A stretch of DNA of 64,000 nt, from NCBI RefSeq assembly GCF_030433675.1, contig NZ_JAROCB010000003.1, positions 124,001 to 188,000 on the forward strand, written 5' to 3'. The notes beneath the pieces are model-generated. The model was not told the origin of the DNA. It did not search any database and saw only the letters and a list, made by a program, of their open reading frames with translations. This document shows, piece after piece, positions 50,023 through 59,223 of the stretch; the first letter of the stretch is position 1; the number at the start of each line of letters is the position of its first letter. Both the position numbers and the translations under genes were made by a program. The stretch is from Leifsonia virtsii. GTDB lineage: Bacteria; Actinomycetota; Actinomycetes; Actinomycetales; Microbacteriaceae.

Positions 50023-50328
50023 CTACATGTCGGGGGCCGTCCGCACGGCGGCGTCACGGCGGAAACCCGCAGTCGCCTCCTCGTAGGTCGTGTGCCGGCG
50101 CGCGGGGTGCGAGTCCGCCGGCGGCGGAACGTCCGTCTTGGCGAGCGCGTGCAGCACCAGCTGCTCGATCAGTGCGGCGGCGGTGGTCTCCCGCGCGCGG
50201 GCGATGCGTACCAGGGCGGCGTATTCGCGCTCCCCGAGACGGATCGTGAGGGGCATCCCAGCCGGGGCACGGCCCGGTCCATGTACGGATGCCGGCTCCG
50301 TCAGTTCGGCACTGTGAGATTCCTTCAT
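50023..50328 (-). CDS. Ribbon-helix-helix (CopG-like) protein
   Basis: 101-residue small DNA-binding type protein. The core MPLTIRLGEREYAALVRIARARETTAAALIEQLV is a ribbon-helix-helix. The start could be M25 (a shorter 77-residue form). A GAGAGCGCTCTC palindrome lies 18 bp upstream of the first ATG and may be its own operator. No toxin partner is adjacent. Confidence 0.7.
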   Translation of the reverse strand: MKESHSAELTEPASVHGPGRAPAGMPLTIRLGEREYAALVRIARARETTAAALIEQLVLHALAKTDVPPPADSHPARRHTTYEEATAGFRRDAAVRTAPDM

Positions 50329-50346
50329 GTCCGAAGCCTGTCATAA

Positions 50347-50358
50347 GAGAGCGCTCTC
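50347..50358. promoter_or_regulatory. Palindrome GAGAGCGCTCTC
   Basis: A perfect 12-bp palindrome, 18 bp upstream of the ribbon-helix-helix gene. The GAGCGCTC core also resembles actinobacterial LacI-type (CebR-like) sites, so either an autoregulatory or a LacI-type function is possible. Confidence 0.45.
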
Positions 50359-50486
50359 GTCATGACCCAATTTGTTCGGGAAACGCACACGGGCGGCCGT
50401 GGCCCATTGCCGTCGCACGGTCGATCCTTGCATGATCGGACGGTCGCGCCTCAGACGCCGCCCCGTCCCCCCGGTCCACGGCAGCG

Positions 50487-53468
50487 TCAGCGCGGCACCT
50501 CGTCGGCGGGGTCCTGGTCTTCGGGTGGCCTGGACCCCGCCGCCATGATCCCGAGGCCCTCCTCCAGCCGCTGCACGATGTCGGCGGGCGACACCGTCCC
50601 CCCGCCGAGTGTCAGGGCCATCGCCCCGGAGGCCGCGGCGCCGACGATCCGGTGGATGCGCGGGTCGGCCGCGCGATCGCCCAGCGCCCGCTGCGCGCGT
50701 TCCGCCGCGGTCGAGAGCAGCGCGGCGAGGCGCTCGCCCTCCTCCGGCGTCGGAGCGTGCGCCGCCAGCGCTGCGGCCGCCTCGCGCAGAGCGGGCGCGA
50801 CGAGTTCTTCGAGCACCGCATCCGGGTCCGCTCCCGCGTCCGCCGCGGCGGCCGGGCCGTCCGCCCCGAGGCCGGCGAACGCGGCCTCCAGCGTCGCCAG
50901 CAGGGCCGCCGGGGTGAACGGCTTCGCGAGGAAACGGGCACCGTCGCGTTCGACCGCCTCGCGCGTGCCCGGGCCGGGCAGCATCCCGCTCATCAGCACG
51001 ACCGCGGTCTCCGGATGCTCCGCGGCGAGGAGGCGGGCGATCGCGTCGCCCGAGACCCCCGGCATCATCACATCGGTGAGCACGGCGTCGAACCGGCGGC
51101 CGCCCTCGATCAGCTCGAGCGCGTCGCGGCCATGGGCGACCTCGGTGACGAAGCCGCTGCGATCCAGCGTCTGCCGCACCAGCTCGCCGATCGCGGGCTC
51201 GTCGTCCACCACGAGCACACGCCGCCCGCCGCCGGGCCGCGGCACGATCCCGGCCGGTCCCGTCGTCGGCCCCGGGGCTGGCGCGGCGGGAGGCGGCGCG
51301 ACGTCCTCGATCGCCGGCAGCGCGAACGAGACGGCTGTGCCGCCTCCGGGCGCGGTATCGACGCGCAGCTCGCCGCCGTGCGCCTTCACTATCGCGGCGG
51401 ACGTCGCCAGCCCGAGACCGGTCCCGCTCTCCTTGGTGGTGAAGAACGGCTCCAGGATGCGCCCCGCGGTCGCAGCGTCCATCCCGGCCCCGGTGTCGCG
51501 CACCTCGACCCGCACGGTACCGTCACCTGCCGCCGCCGCGATCGCCAGCGTCCCGCCGTCCGGCATCGCGTCGCGCGCGTTCGTCGCCAGGTTCACCAGC
51601 ACCTGGAACAGCTCCGTCTCGTCGCCCGACACCGCGGGGAGGCAGGCCGGGGCGTCCACCACCAGCTCGATCGACCGCGGGAGCGTCTCTCCGCAGAACC
51701 GGCCGACCTCGCGCAGCAGGCCGGCCAGGTCGACGGCGGAGTGCTGCACCTCCGCGCCGCGTGCGAACGACAGCACCTGGCGGATCATGCCCGCTCCGCG
51801 CTCCGCCGCCGAATCGACGGCGTCGAGCGTCGCCCGCCTGCGCGGGTCCGGCTCGTCGTCGCGCAGGTGCTGAACGGCCATCAGGATGGGCGTGAGCACG
51901 TTGTTGAGGTCGTGCGCGATGCCACCCGCCAGCGTGCCGAGGCCCTCCATCCGCTGCGCCCGGATGCGCTGCTCCTCCTGCCTGCGGTGCTCCGTGATGT
52001 CGGAGTTGACGGCGAAGACGCTCACCTGGCCGTCCTCGCCCCGGGTCAGCTGCCAGCGGCAGTCCGCGATCAGGACGGAGCCGTCGGCCCGCCGCTGGCG
52101 CAGCTCGCCGACCCAGAACCCGTCGCGCAGCAGGGCTTCCATCGCGCGGTCGAACAGCTCCGGCTCGTCGTACAGCAGCTCGCGCACCGACCGGCCGAGG
52201 GCCTCGGCGGCCGGGATCCCGTAGGTGGCCTCGGCGCCACGGTTCCAGTAGCGGATGGTGCCGTCCAGGTCGCGCACCAGGATGGCGTCCCGCGCCGCGT
52301 CCAGCAGGGCCGCCTGCGCCTCCACCCGGCGCGTGTACTGGTCGAGCTTGGTGCGCGCCTCCTGGTCCTCCGTCACGTCGCGCACCATGATCGCGATGCC
52401 CTCCTCCGTCGGGTGCACGTCGACCTCGAACCAGCGGCCCCACTCGGGCGAGAAGGCGCGGGCGCTTCCGTTGAGGCCGCGATCCATCGCGTCCCGGTAC
52501 AGCCGCTCGAACGGGCTGCCCAGGGCGGTGGGGAAGTGCTCCCAGATCGTCTTCTCGCGCAGCCTCGACTCGTCGAGTCCGGCCAGCCGGATCGCCCAGG
52601 AGTTCGCGAACGTGAACCGCCAGCCGCGGTCGACGAAGCCGATCGCGTCGTGCACCTGGTCGAGCGAGCTGCGCAGCAGGCGCGCCATCGCGCGCTGCTC
52701 CTCGCGGTGCCGCACCAGCGCGGTGACGTCGTGGAAGGCGCCGTGCAGGCGCACGACGTCGCCGTTGTCGTCGCGCTCGGTCTCGCCGACGAGGTGCGCG
52801 TGGACGCGGCGCCCCGCCGCGTCCACCATCGTCGCCCGGACGTCGAGGGGGACGCCGTCGAGCACGCTGCGCTGGAACGCCTCCCGCACCGCCTTCCTGT
52901 CCTCGGGCTCGAAGAGTGCGAGCGACTCGGCATCGGTGGGCACGCGGCCGGGCTCCATGCCGAGCAGGCGGTACAGGTCCTCGCTCCACTCGATCCGGCC
53001 GTTCGGGATGTCGACGGACCAGCCCGCGAAGCCCGCCATTCTGGCGGCCATCCGCACCAGCGCCTCGTTGCCCGCCGCCGCCGTCGCCGCACGCTCGACG
53101 TCCCCGATGTCACGGGCGATGGCGAGCACCGCCGCGACCTCGCCGTCCTCGCCGCGGATCGGGATGATCGTCACATCGAGCAGCCGGATGAGACCCTCCG
53201 GCGTGACGATCCTGGTCACGTAGCGGCGGTTCCGTCCGGCGAGAGCCTCGCGGAACTGCGCCATCGTGTAGTCGACCGAGTCGGGATGCAGTAGCCGGCT
53301 GAACGGCATCCCGGCCAGCTGCTCGGGCGTGTAGCCGATGAGCGCGAGCATCGCCCGGTTGGATTCGACGAACCGGCCGGAGAGGTCGACGACGCACACA
53401 CCGTCGGGGTGGCCGTGGAACAGCGCGTCGAGCCCGTTCAGGCGCAGCGCCTCGGACGGCGTCGTCAT
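50487..53468 (-). CDS. Hybrid histidine kinase with multiple PAS domains
   Basis: 993-residue cytoplasmic-looking hybrid kinase (no clear membrane helix). Four PAS segments occupy about residues 10-125, 145-255, 265-370 and 385-500. The HisKA helix has H519 in GGIAHDLNN. The ATPase domain has N630 in LVNLATNARDAM. A receiver domain spans about 748-865 with the phospho-acceptor D799 in VLTDVMM. A 125-residue alanine-rich C-terminal tail (about 870-993) could be a phosphotransfer-like or disordered segment. It probably feeds the LuxR-type response regulator encoded nearby on the other strand. Confidence 0.93.
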   Translation of the reverse strand: MTTPSEALRLNGLDALFHGHPDGVCVVDLSGRFVESNRAMLALIGYTPEQLAGMPFSRLLHPDSVDYTMAQFREALAGRNRRYVTRIVTPEGLIRLLDVTIIPIRGEDGEVAAVLAIARDIGDVERAATAAAGNEALVRMAARMAGFAGWSVDIPNGRIEWSEDLYRLLGMEPGRVPTDAESLALFEPEDRKAVREAFQRSVLDGVPLDVRATMVDAAGRRVHAHLVGETERDDNGDVVRLHGAFHDVTALVRHREEQRAMARLLRSSLDQVHDAIGFVDRGWRFTFANSWAIRLAGLDESRLREKTIWEHFPTALGSPFERLYRDAMDRGLNGSARAFSPEWGRWFEVDVHPTEEGIAIMVRDVTEDQEARTKLDQYTRRVEAQAALLDAARDAILVRDLDGTIRYWNRGAEATYGIPAAEALGRSVRELLYDEPELFDRAMEALLRDGFWVGELRQRRADGSVLIADCRWQLTRGEDGQVSVFAVNSDITEHRRQEEQRIRAQRMEGLGTLAGGIAHDLNNVLTPILMAVQHLRDDEPDPRRRATLDAVDSAAERGAGMIRQVLSFARGAEVQHSAVDLAGLLREVGRFCGETLPRSIELVVDAPACLPAVSGDETELFQVLVNLATNARDAMPDGGTLAIAAAAGDGTVRVEVRDTGAGMDAATAGRILEPFFTTKESGTGLGLATSAAIVKAHGGELRVDTAPGGGTAVSFALPAIEDVAPPPAAPAPGPTTGPAGIVPRPGGGRRVLVVDDEPAIGELVRQTLDRSGFVTEVAHGRDALELIEGGRRFDAVLTDVMMPGVSGDAIARLLAAEHPETAVVLMSGMLPGPGTREAVERDGARFLAKPFTPAALLATLEAAFAGLGADGPAAAADAGADPDAVLEELVAPALREAAAALAAHAPTPEEGERLAALLSTAAERAQRALGDRAADPRIHRIVGAAASGAMALTLGGGTVSPADIVQRLEEGLGIMAAGSRPPEDQDPADEVPR

Positions 53469-53703
53469 CGGCGCGCTGGAGGGCGGATCGGCTGGGGCAT
53501 GAGGGGGATTGTAGGCGCAGTTTCGGGCCTACACTGTGCGGCATGGTCAGAGCGGACCGTCCTGGGATGTTCGCGCAGCGAACGCGCTCCCTGCCGTCGC
53601 GGCCGGTCCGGCGGGAGGCGGCCACAGATACTGGAGGAGAGCGGCTCCCCGACCGGAGCCCGCGACGCCCCTGCGATCGCGTCATGACTAGGGCAGGAGC
53701 ACG

Positions 53704-54351
53704 ATGACCGACACTTCCGCGCGCACGCGGACCCTTCGCGCCGTGGTCGCCGACGACGACGTCTTCACCGCGTCCATGGTGGCCTCCGCCTTGCGCTCCA
53801 CCGGCATCGAGGCCGCGCAGGCGACGAGCGCCGAGGACGCCTGGGACACGATCGCCGAGGTCGAGCCGAACGCGGTCGTCACTGATCTGGACTTCGGCGG
53901 CGGCGGCTCGGGCGCCGAGCTGCTGTGGCGCGTCCACCGGGAGCTGCCCTGGGTCGGGCTGGTGGTGCTCACCTCGCACCTCTCGCCGGAGCTCGCGGTC
54001 GGCGACGACGCCCTCCCGCCCAACGTCGTCTACCTGGTGAAGTCGCAGGTGAAGGACGTGGACGTGCTGGTCGCGGCCGTCGACGCGGCCATCGTCGGCG
54101 GCGAGCACCACACCGACGAACCGGAGGGCGACATCCGCACGGTCACGCGGGCGCAGGCCGAGGTGCTGCGGCTGGTCGCCTCCGGCGCCTCCACCCGACG
54201 GATCGCGGCCGAGCGCGGCACGAGCGTGCGCGCGGTCGAGACGATGCTCGCGCGCCTGTACACCGCCCTCGGCGTGGACGCCGACGAGCAGGCGAACCCG
54301 CGCGTCACCGCCGCCCGGATGTGGCAGCAGGGCCGGGTGCGCATCCGCTAG
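53704..54351 (+). CDS. LuxR-family response regulator
   Basis: 215-residue response regulator. The receiver has acidic residues VADDD, D61 as phospho-acceptor (VVTDLDFGGGG) and K in LVKSQV. The C-terminal GerE-type helix-turn-helix (about 145-215) is LRLVASGASTRRIAAERGTSVRAVETM. It is divergent from the hybrid kinase, with 235 bp between, and is the most likely partner. Confidence 0.92.
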   Translation: MTDTSARTRTLRAVVADDDVFTASMVASALRSTGIEAAQATSAEDAWDTIAEVEPNAVVTDLDFGGGGSGAELLWRVHRELPWVGLVVLTSHLSPELAVGDDALPPNVVYLVKSQVKDVDVLVAAVDAAIVGGEHHTDEPEGDIRTVTRAQAEVLRLVASGASTRRIAAERGTSVRAVETMLARLYTALGVDADEQANPRVTAARMWQQGRVRIR

Positions 54352-54361
54352 CCGGGGGCGG

Positions 54362-54398
54362 GTCGGAGATTCGGCCTCGGTTCGTTCGAATCTCCGAC
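54362..54398. terminator. Hairpin with stem GTCGGAGATTCG
   Basis: Arms 54362-54373 and 54387-54398 pair perfectly over 12 bp around a 13-nt loop. It lies just past the LuxR stop, convergent with the zinc-ribbon gene. The same stem occurs at 59180-59216, also between convergent genes. Adjacent CGAACGTTCG (54422-54431) is another palindrome. Confidence 0.65.
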
Positions 54399-54454
54399 GT
54401 CAGGCAGCCCAGACGGAGATACGAACGTTCGAGCGCTGATGTGACGCACGAACG

Positions 54455-54679
54455 CTAGAGCCCGCCTCCGCGCAGGGCCCGGAGCACCCGCTGCAGCACG
54501 CTCTCGTGCACGGCCGCGGCGCCCTCCTCCGCCGGCTCCCTGTCGTTCTCGGCGAAGCCGGAGTAGCCGCACTCCTGGCAGACGAGCAGGTCGCGGTGCA
54601 CCGCGAGCCCGGCGCCGTAATAGGGGTTGCTGACCAGACGCGCCGCACCGCGGCACTGCGGACAGCTCGCCTCGCGCAT
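54455..54679 (-). CDS. Small zinc-ribbon protein
   Basis: 74-residue protein with two CxxC pairs (C6-C9 in CPQC, C34-C37 in CQEC), a likely zinc ribbon. The C-terminus is acidic then basic. The function is unknown. The ATG at 54679 is preceded by a GGGGGAAGG Shine-Dalgarno region. Confidence 0.75.
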   Translation of the reverse strand: MREASCPQCRGAARLVSNPYYGAGLAVHRDLLVCQECGYSGFAENDREPAEEGAAAVHESVLQRVLRALRGGGL

Positions 54680-54911
54680 GCGCACCTTCCCCCAATGGTT
54701 CTGAACATCATGCGCCCTTCTTGCTGGGAGTCGCGATCGGCCTGTTCGCGGCACGAACGGGTTGCCAGGGGCGTGTCCCCCGCACGGGGGCAGGAGGGTG
54801 ACGGTCCGATGAACTCCGCGTGAAGGCCGGATCCTGCCGGTCCGGGCGCTCTTAGGATCGCTGACGCCGGGACGACCGGACCACCCCCATCCCCCTGGAG
54901 GCCTTCCGCCG

Positions 54912-56096
54912 ATGTCTGCTCGCGCCCGGCTGACCGCGATCCTCGCGGTGGTCGGCGCACTCGTCGTGGTCGCGACAGTGCTCGCGATCGCGCTGCGGCC
55001 GGCGGCGACCGGCGCGGCGGCCCCGACCGCCTTCGAGGTGAGCGCCGGGATGGACGACTGCGGCCGCGGGTGGGGCGGCGACGGCCACGCTGCGAAGGTC
55101 CCGGGCGGCGAGCAGACGCTGACCGTCACGAACACGACGGTCGCGGGCATCGAGGTCTACCTGCAGGAGGTCGACAGCAAGCGCGTCTACCTCGACCTCG
55201 AGAACCTCGGCGCCGGCGCCCACGCCACCGTCCGCGTCGCCCTGGCGGCGGGACGCTACCGCGTGGTGTGCCTGCCGGCCGACATGGACCCGGTGCGCGG
55301 CCCGACAGTGACGGTCGGGACAGCCCCGCCCGGATCGCCGCTGACTCCGGGCATCGTGCCGGTCACACGCAACGACCTGATACCGGTGACGAAGGTCTAC
55401 AGCGACTGGGTCGGCTCCCGCATCCCGGTGCTGCGCGCCCAGGCCGCGGCCGTCGCGGCCGATGCAGAGGAGGGCGACTTACCGGCCGCGAGACGCGACT
55501 GGCTGACCGCCCACTCCACGTACCAGACGCTGGGCGGAGCCTACGACGCCTTCGGCGAGGTCGGCGAGCAGCTCGACGGCCTGCCGCACGGCGACCCGAC
55601 CGGCTTCCACCTGGTGGAGGCTCAGCTCTGGCAGGGAGCGCCGGCGAGCGCCGTCGCCGCCTCCGCGCAGTCACTCGTCGCGCTCGTCGACCGGCTTCAG
55701 ACGCAGTTCGCCGAGGCACAGCTCGACCCCGGAGAGGTCGCCCTGCGCGCGCACGAGATCGTGGAGGACGCCATCCAGCGCACCCTCACCGGGGCCGACG
55801 ACGCCGGGTCGCACACGTCTCTCGCCACGGTGGATGCGGAGCTGAGCGGCGCGGAGGCCGCCCTCGCGCCGCTCCACGACATCCTGGCCTCGCGCTACGA
55901 CCGGCTGGCCGAGACGCAGCAGGCGCTCGCCGACGCGCACCGGGCCGTGGAGGCGCAGCGCGGCGCGGACGGCACCTGGACTCCGCTCGACGCCGTGGCC
56001 CGTCCCACCCGGGAGCGGATCGACGCGGCGCTGGACCGTGCGGTCGAGCTGCTGGCGCCGGTCGCCGCGATCTGCGACCCGAGGAGGGAGCCATGA
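54912..56096 (+). CDS. efeO: EfeO iron-uptake protein (cupredoxin + M75/imelysin)
   Basis: 394-residue protein with an N-terminal membrane anchor (about 8-28), a cupredoxin-like domain (about 35-140) and a peptidase M75-like domain (about 150-390). The HxxE motif is in [10 protein letters not shown]. In EfeUOB systems EfeO is the extracytoplasmic iron-binding component. It overlaps efeB by 4 bp (ATGA at 56093). The permease EfeU is not found in the adjacent genes. Confidence 0.92.
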   Translation: MSARARLTAILAVVGALVVVATVLAIALRPAATGAAAPTAFEVSAGMDDCGRGWGGDGHAAKVPGGEQTLTVTNTTVAGIEVYLQEVDSKRVYLDLENLGAGAHATVRVALAAGRYRVVCLPADMDPVRGPTVTVGTAPPGSPLTPGIVPVTRNDLIPVTKVYSDWVGSRIPVLRAQAAAVAADAEEGDLPAARRDWLTAHSTYQTLGGAYDAFGEVGEQLDGLPHGDPTGFHLVEAQLWQGAPASAVAASAQSLVALVDRLQTQFAEAQLDPGEVALRAHEIVEDAIQRTLTGADDAGSHTSLATVDAELSGAEAALAPLHDILASRYDRLAETQQALADAHRAVEAQRGADGTWTPLDAVARPTRERIDAALDRAVELLAPVAAICDPRREP

Positions 56097-57316
56097 CCAC
56101 CATCGACCGCCGTGGGTTCCTGTCAGCATCAGCCGCGACCGCGGCGACCGCCGGGCTCGCGGGCGTCGCCGCGTCCGCCACCACCGGCCGCTCCGCCGCC
56201 GCCGTGCCGGCGTCCGCCGCGCCGCCCTTCCACGGCGCGCACCAGCAGGGCATCCTCACGCCTCAGCAGCCCGCGGCGTCCTTCCTCGCGCTCGACGTGA
56301 CCGCCGCATCCCGTGCCGAGCTCGCCGACCTTCTGAAGACGGTGACCGAGCGCGCCCGCTTCCTCACCACGGGCGGCACCCCGCCCGACCCTGGTCTCTC
56401 CGCGCCCCCGCGCGACTCGGGCGTGCTCGGACCCGACGTCGTCCCGGACGACCTCACCGTGACCCTCTCGGTCGGCGCCTCCCTCTTCGACGACCGGTTC
56501 GGCCTCGCGCAGCGGAAGCCCGCGCGGCTGCGCACGATGGACGAGTTCCCCGACGACTCCCTCCGCCGGGAGGTCTGCGACGGCGACCTGCTGCTGCAGG
56601 TGTGCGCGGCCCACCGCGACACGGTCACCCACGCCGTGCGCGAGATCGCCCGGGCGACCCGCGGCGCGATGCAGGTGCGCTGGCGGCAGGACGGCTTCGT
56701 CTCTCCGCCGCGGCCGAGCGGCACCCCGCGCAACCTGATGGGGTTCAAGGACGGCACGGGCAACCCCGACACCGCCGACGCCTCCCTCATGTCGCGCCTG
56801 GTGTGGGCGAAGGGCGGCGGACAGGAGCCGGACTGGGTGACCGGCGGCAGCTACCACGTCGTGCGCGTCATCCGGATGCTGGTCGAGTTCTGGGACCGGG
56901 TGAACCTGCACGAGCAGGAGAGCATGATCGGCCGCCGCCGCGACACCGGCGCACCGCTCACCGCCTCCGCCGAGCACGACGACCCGCACTACGAGAACGA
57001 CCCGACCGGCGACGTGATCCAGCTGGACGCGCACATGCGGCTCGCGAACCCCCGCACCCGCGACACCGACGACCAGCGGATGCTGCGCCGGGGCTACAAC
57101 TACGACGGCGGCCTCGACGCGAACGGCAACCTCGACATGGGCCTGGTGTTCGTCGCCTTCAACCAGGATCTCGACCGCCAATTCGCCACCGTGCAGAAGC
57201 GACTGGCCGGCGAACCCCTGACCGACTACATCCAGCCGTTCGGCGGCGGCTACTACTTCGCGCTCCCCGGGGCTCGCGACTCCTCCGACTGGCTCGGGCG
57301 CACGATGCTCGCCTGA
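56093..57316 (+). CDS. efeB: EfeB DyP-type haem peroxidase
   Basis: 407-residue Tat-exported DyP peroxidase. The twin-arginine signal is DRRGFLSAS (R6-R7), and the haem-pocket motif GFKDG (217-221) carries catalytic D220. It oxidises ferrous iron or acts on haem as part of EfeUOB iron uptake. It is coupled to efeO by ATGA overlap. A secreted phosphoesterase gene follows 58 bp later. Confidence 0.94.
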   Translation: MTTIDRRGFLSASAATAATAGLAGVAASATTGRSAAAVPASAAPPFHGAHQQGILTPQQPAASFLALDVTAASRAELADLLKTVTERARFLTTGGTPPDPGLSAPPRDSGVLGPDVVPDDLTVTLSVGASLFDDRFGLAQRKPARLRTMDEFPDDSLRREVCDGDLLLQVCAAHRDTVTHAVREIARATRGAMQVRWRQDGFVSPPRPSGTPRNLMGFKDGTGNPDTADASLMSRLVWAKGGGQEPDWVTGGSYHVVRVIRMLVEFWDRVNLHEQESMIGRRRDTGAPLTASAEHDDPHYENDPTGDVIQLDAHMRLANPRTRDTDDQRMLRRGYNYDGGLDANGNLDMGLVFVAFNQDLDRQFATVQKRLAGEPLTDYIQPFGGGYYFALPGARDSSDWLGRTMLA

Positions 57317-57374
57317 CCGGCCCGAGGCCGCCCGTCATGACCGTGCCGGGCTCGATGAAAAGGAAGAAGGAATC

Positions 57375-59063
57375 GTGTTCAGACCCTCCCGTCTGCGCCG
57401 CTCCCCGATCGCCCTCGCGGGGGTCGCGCTCGCCGGCGCGGCCGCCCTCGCCGGCGCCGGGATCCTCGCCGGCGCGCCCGCGTCGGCAAACGCCGGCGGC
57501 TCGCACGCCGACCACTCCGACCAGACCGCCACCCCGATCAAGCACCTCGTCGTCATCTTCGGCGAGAACGTCTCGTTCGACCACTACTTCGGCACCTACC
57601 CGAACGCGGCGAACACCGACGGCACCCCGTTCACCGCCGCCAAGGGCACGCCGAAGGCCGACACGCTGACCACCTCCGGCACCCTCACCAAGAACCCCAA
57701 CCTGTACGCGCCGAAGCGGCTCACGCCCGCGCAGGCCGTGACGTGCGACCAGAACCACGGCTACGCCGCCGAGCAGGCCGCGGCCGACGGCGGCAAGATG
57801 GACCTCTTCGTCCAGAAGACCGAGAGCGACACCTGCACCGGCGCCTACGCGGCCCCGGGCCTCGTCATGGACTACTACGACGGCAACACCGTCACCGGCC
57901 TGTGGAACTACGCCCAGAACTACGCCATGAGCGACAACAGCTGGGACACCACGTTCGGCCCGTCGACGCCGGGCGCCCTCAACCTCATCTCCGGGCAGAC
58001 GCACGGCGGCACCGCGTACGACCCGAAGACGGGAGCGGTGCTGACGACCTCCACGGCCGTCCAGTCGGCGGACGCGAAGGGCGTCGGCACGGTGATCGGC
58101 GACCCCGACCCGGCCTACGACGACTGCTCCGACAACGACCACACGGCCTCCTCGCCCGTGGTCGGGATGTCGGGCCGCAACGTCGGCGACCTGCTCAACG
58201 CCCGCGACGTCACCTGGGGCTGGTTCCAGGGCGGCTTCACGCCGACCACCGCGTGGAACGGCCAGGCCGGCTCGTACGCGAAGTGCGACGCCACCACCGC
58301 CAACATCGCGGGCGCGACGCCGAAGGACTACTCGCCGCACCACTCGCCGTTCCAGTACTACAAGTCGACCTCGAACCCGCACCACCTGCCGCCGACCTCG
58401 GTGAAGGCGATCGGGCACACGGACCAGGCCAACCACCAGTACGACCTGACCTCCTTCGACGCCGCGCTGAAGGGGAACGAGCTCCCCGCGGTGTCGTTCC
58501 TGAAGGCCCCGGAGGCGCAGGACGGCCACGCCGGCTACTCCGACCCGATCGACGAGCAGAAGTTCGTCGTCAACGAGATCAACGCCATCCAGAAGTCGGA
58601 CAGCTGGTCGAGCACCGCGGTCGTCGTGGCCTACGACGACTCGGACGGCTGGTACGACCACGTCGCGCCGAAGGTCACCAACGGCTCGAACGACACGGCC
58701 GTCGACTCCACCGTGTGCACCAGCGTGAAGCACGCGGCCGGCGGGTACGCCGACCGCTGCGGCCCGAGTCAGCGCCTCCCGCTGCTCGTGGTCTCGCCGT
58801 GGGCCGCGCAGAACCGCGTGGACCACACCCCGACCGACCAGGCCAGCATCCTCCGCTTCATCGAGGGCAACTGGCGCACCGGCCGGATCGGCGACGCCTC
58901 GTTCGACACGCGCTCCGGCTCGCTCGGCGGCCTGTTCGACTGGTGGCACCCGCAGCAGCGCCAGGTGCTGCTCGACCCGGCGAGCGGCGCGGTGACGTCG
59001 ATCGTCCCGACCCGCCCGCACTGGCCGGCGCCGCCGCGCGGCGGCTGGGACGCGCAGCCCTGA
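57375..59063 (+). CDS. Secreted phosphoesterase (phospholipase C / acid phosphatase family)
   Basis: 562-residue exported enzyme of the phosphoesterase family (PF04185), which includes phospholipases C and acid phosphatases. A signal peptide runs to about residue 40 (PASANA). The motif ENVSFDHYFGTYPNA holds the metal-binding glutamate and asparagine. The C-terminal half has DDSDGWYDHV. The GTG at 57375 follows AGGAAGAAGGA. It may release phosphate from outside lipids or esters, next to an iron-uptake pair. Confidence 0.9.
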   Translation: MFRPSRLRRSPIALAGVALAGAAALAGAGILAGAPASANAGGSHADHSDQTATPIKHLVVIFGENVSFDHYFGTYPNAANTDGTPFTAAKGTPKADTLTTSGTLTKNPNLYAPKRLTPAQAVTCDQNHGYAAEQAAADGGKMDLFVQKTESDTCTGAYAAPGLVMDYYDGNTVTGLWNYAQNYAMSDNSWDTTFGPSTPGALNLISGQTHGGTAYDPKTGAVLTTSTAVQSADAKGVGTVIGDPDPAYDDCSDNDHTASSPVVGMSGRNVGDLLNARDVTWGWFQGGFTPTTAWNGQAGSYAKCDATTANIAGATPKDYSPHHSPFQYYKSTSNPHHLPPTSVKAIGHTDQANHQYDLTSFDAALKGNELPAVSFLKAPEAQDGHAGYSDPIDEQKFVVNEINAIQKSDSWSSTAVVVAYDDSDGWYDHVAPKVTNGSNDTAVDSTVCTSVKHAAGGYADRCGPSQRLPLLVVSPWAAQNRVDHTPTDQASILRFIEGNWRTGRIGDASFDTRSGSLGGLFDWWHPQQRQVLLDPASGAVTSIVPTRPHWPAPPRGGWDAQP

Positions 59064-59145
59064 CCGGCTGACGAACCGACGCGAGGGGCGGTCCGCCGTG
59101 CGGGCCGCCCCTCAGCGCGCAGTCGGCTCCAGCCGTCGTGAGCGA

Positions 59146-59216
59146 TCGAACGGCCGAATCTCCTGCTGGGCCGCCTTCCGTCGGAGATTCGGAGCTCGAA
59201 CGGCCGAATCTCCGAC
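59146..59216. repeat. Direct and inverted repeats around GTCGGAGATTCGG
   Basis: TCGAACGGCCGAATCTCC occurs twice, at 59146-59163 and 59196-59213 (50 bp apart). The second forms a 13-bp stem with GTCGGAGATTCGG (59180-59192). It lies between the convergent phosphoesterase and NmrA-like genes and shares its stem with 54362-54398. Confidence 0.75.
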
Positions 59217-59223
59217 CGGCGCG

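Noticed and set aside
54771-54793. CCCCC-GCAC-GGGGG hairpin upstream of efeO as an iron-response element
   Set aside because: Only five base pairs, common in GC-rich DNA; no Fur-like box could be recognised.
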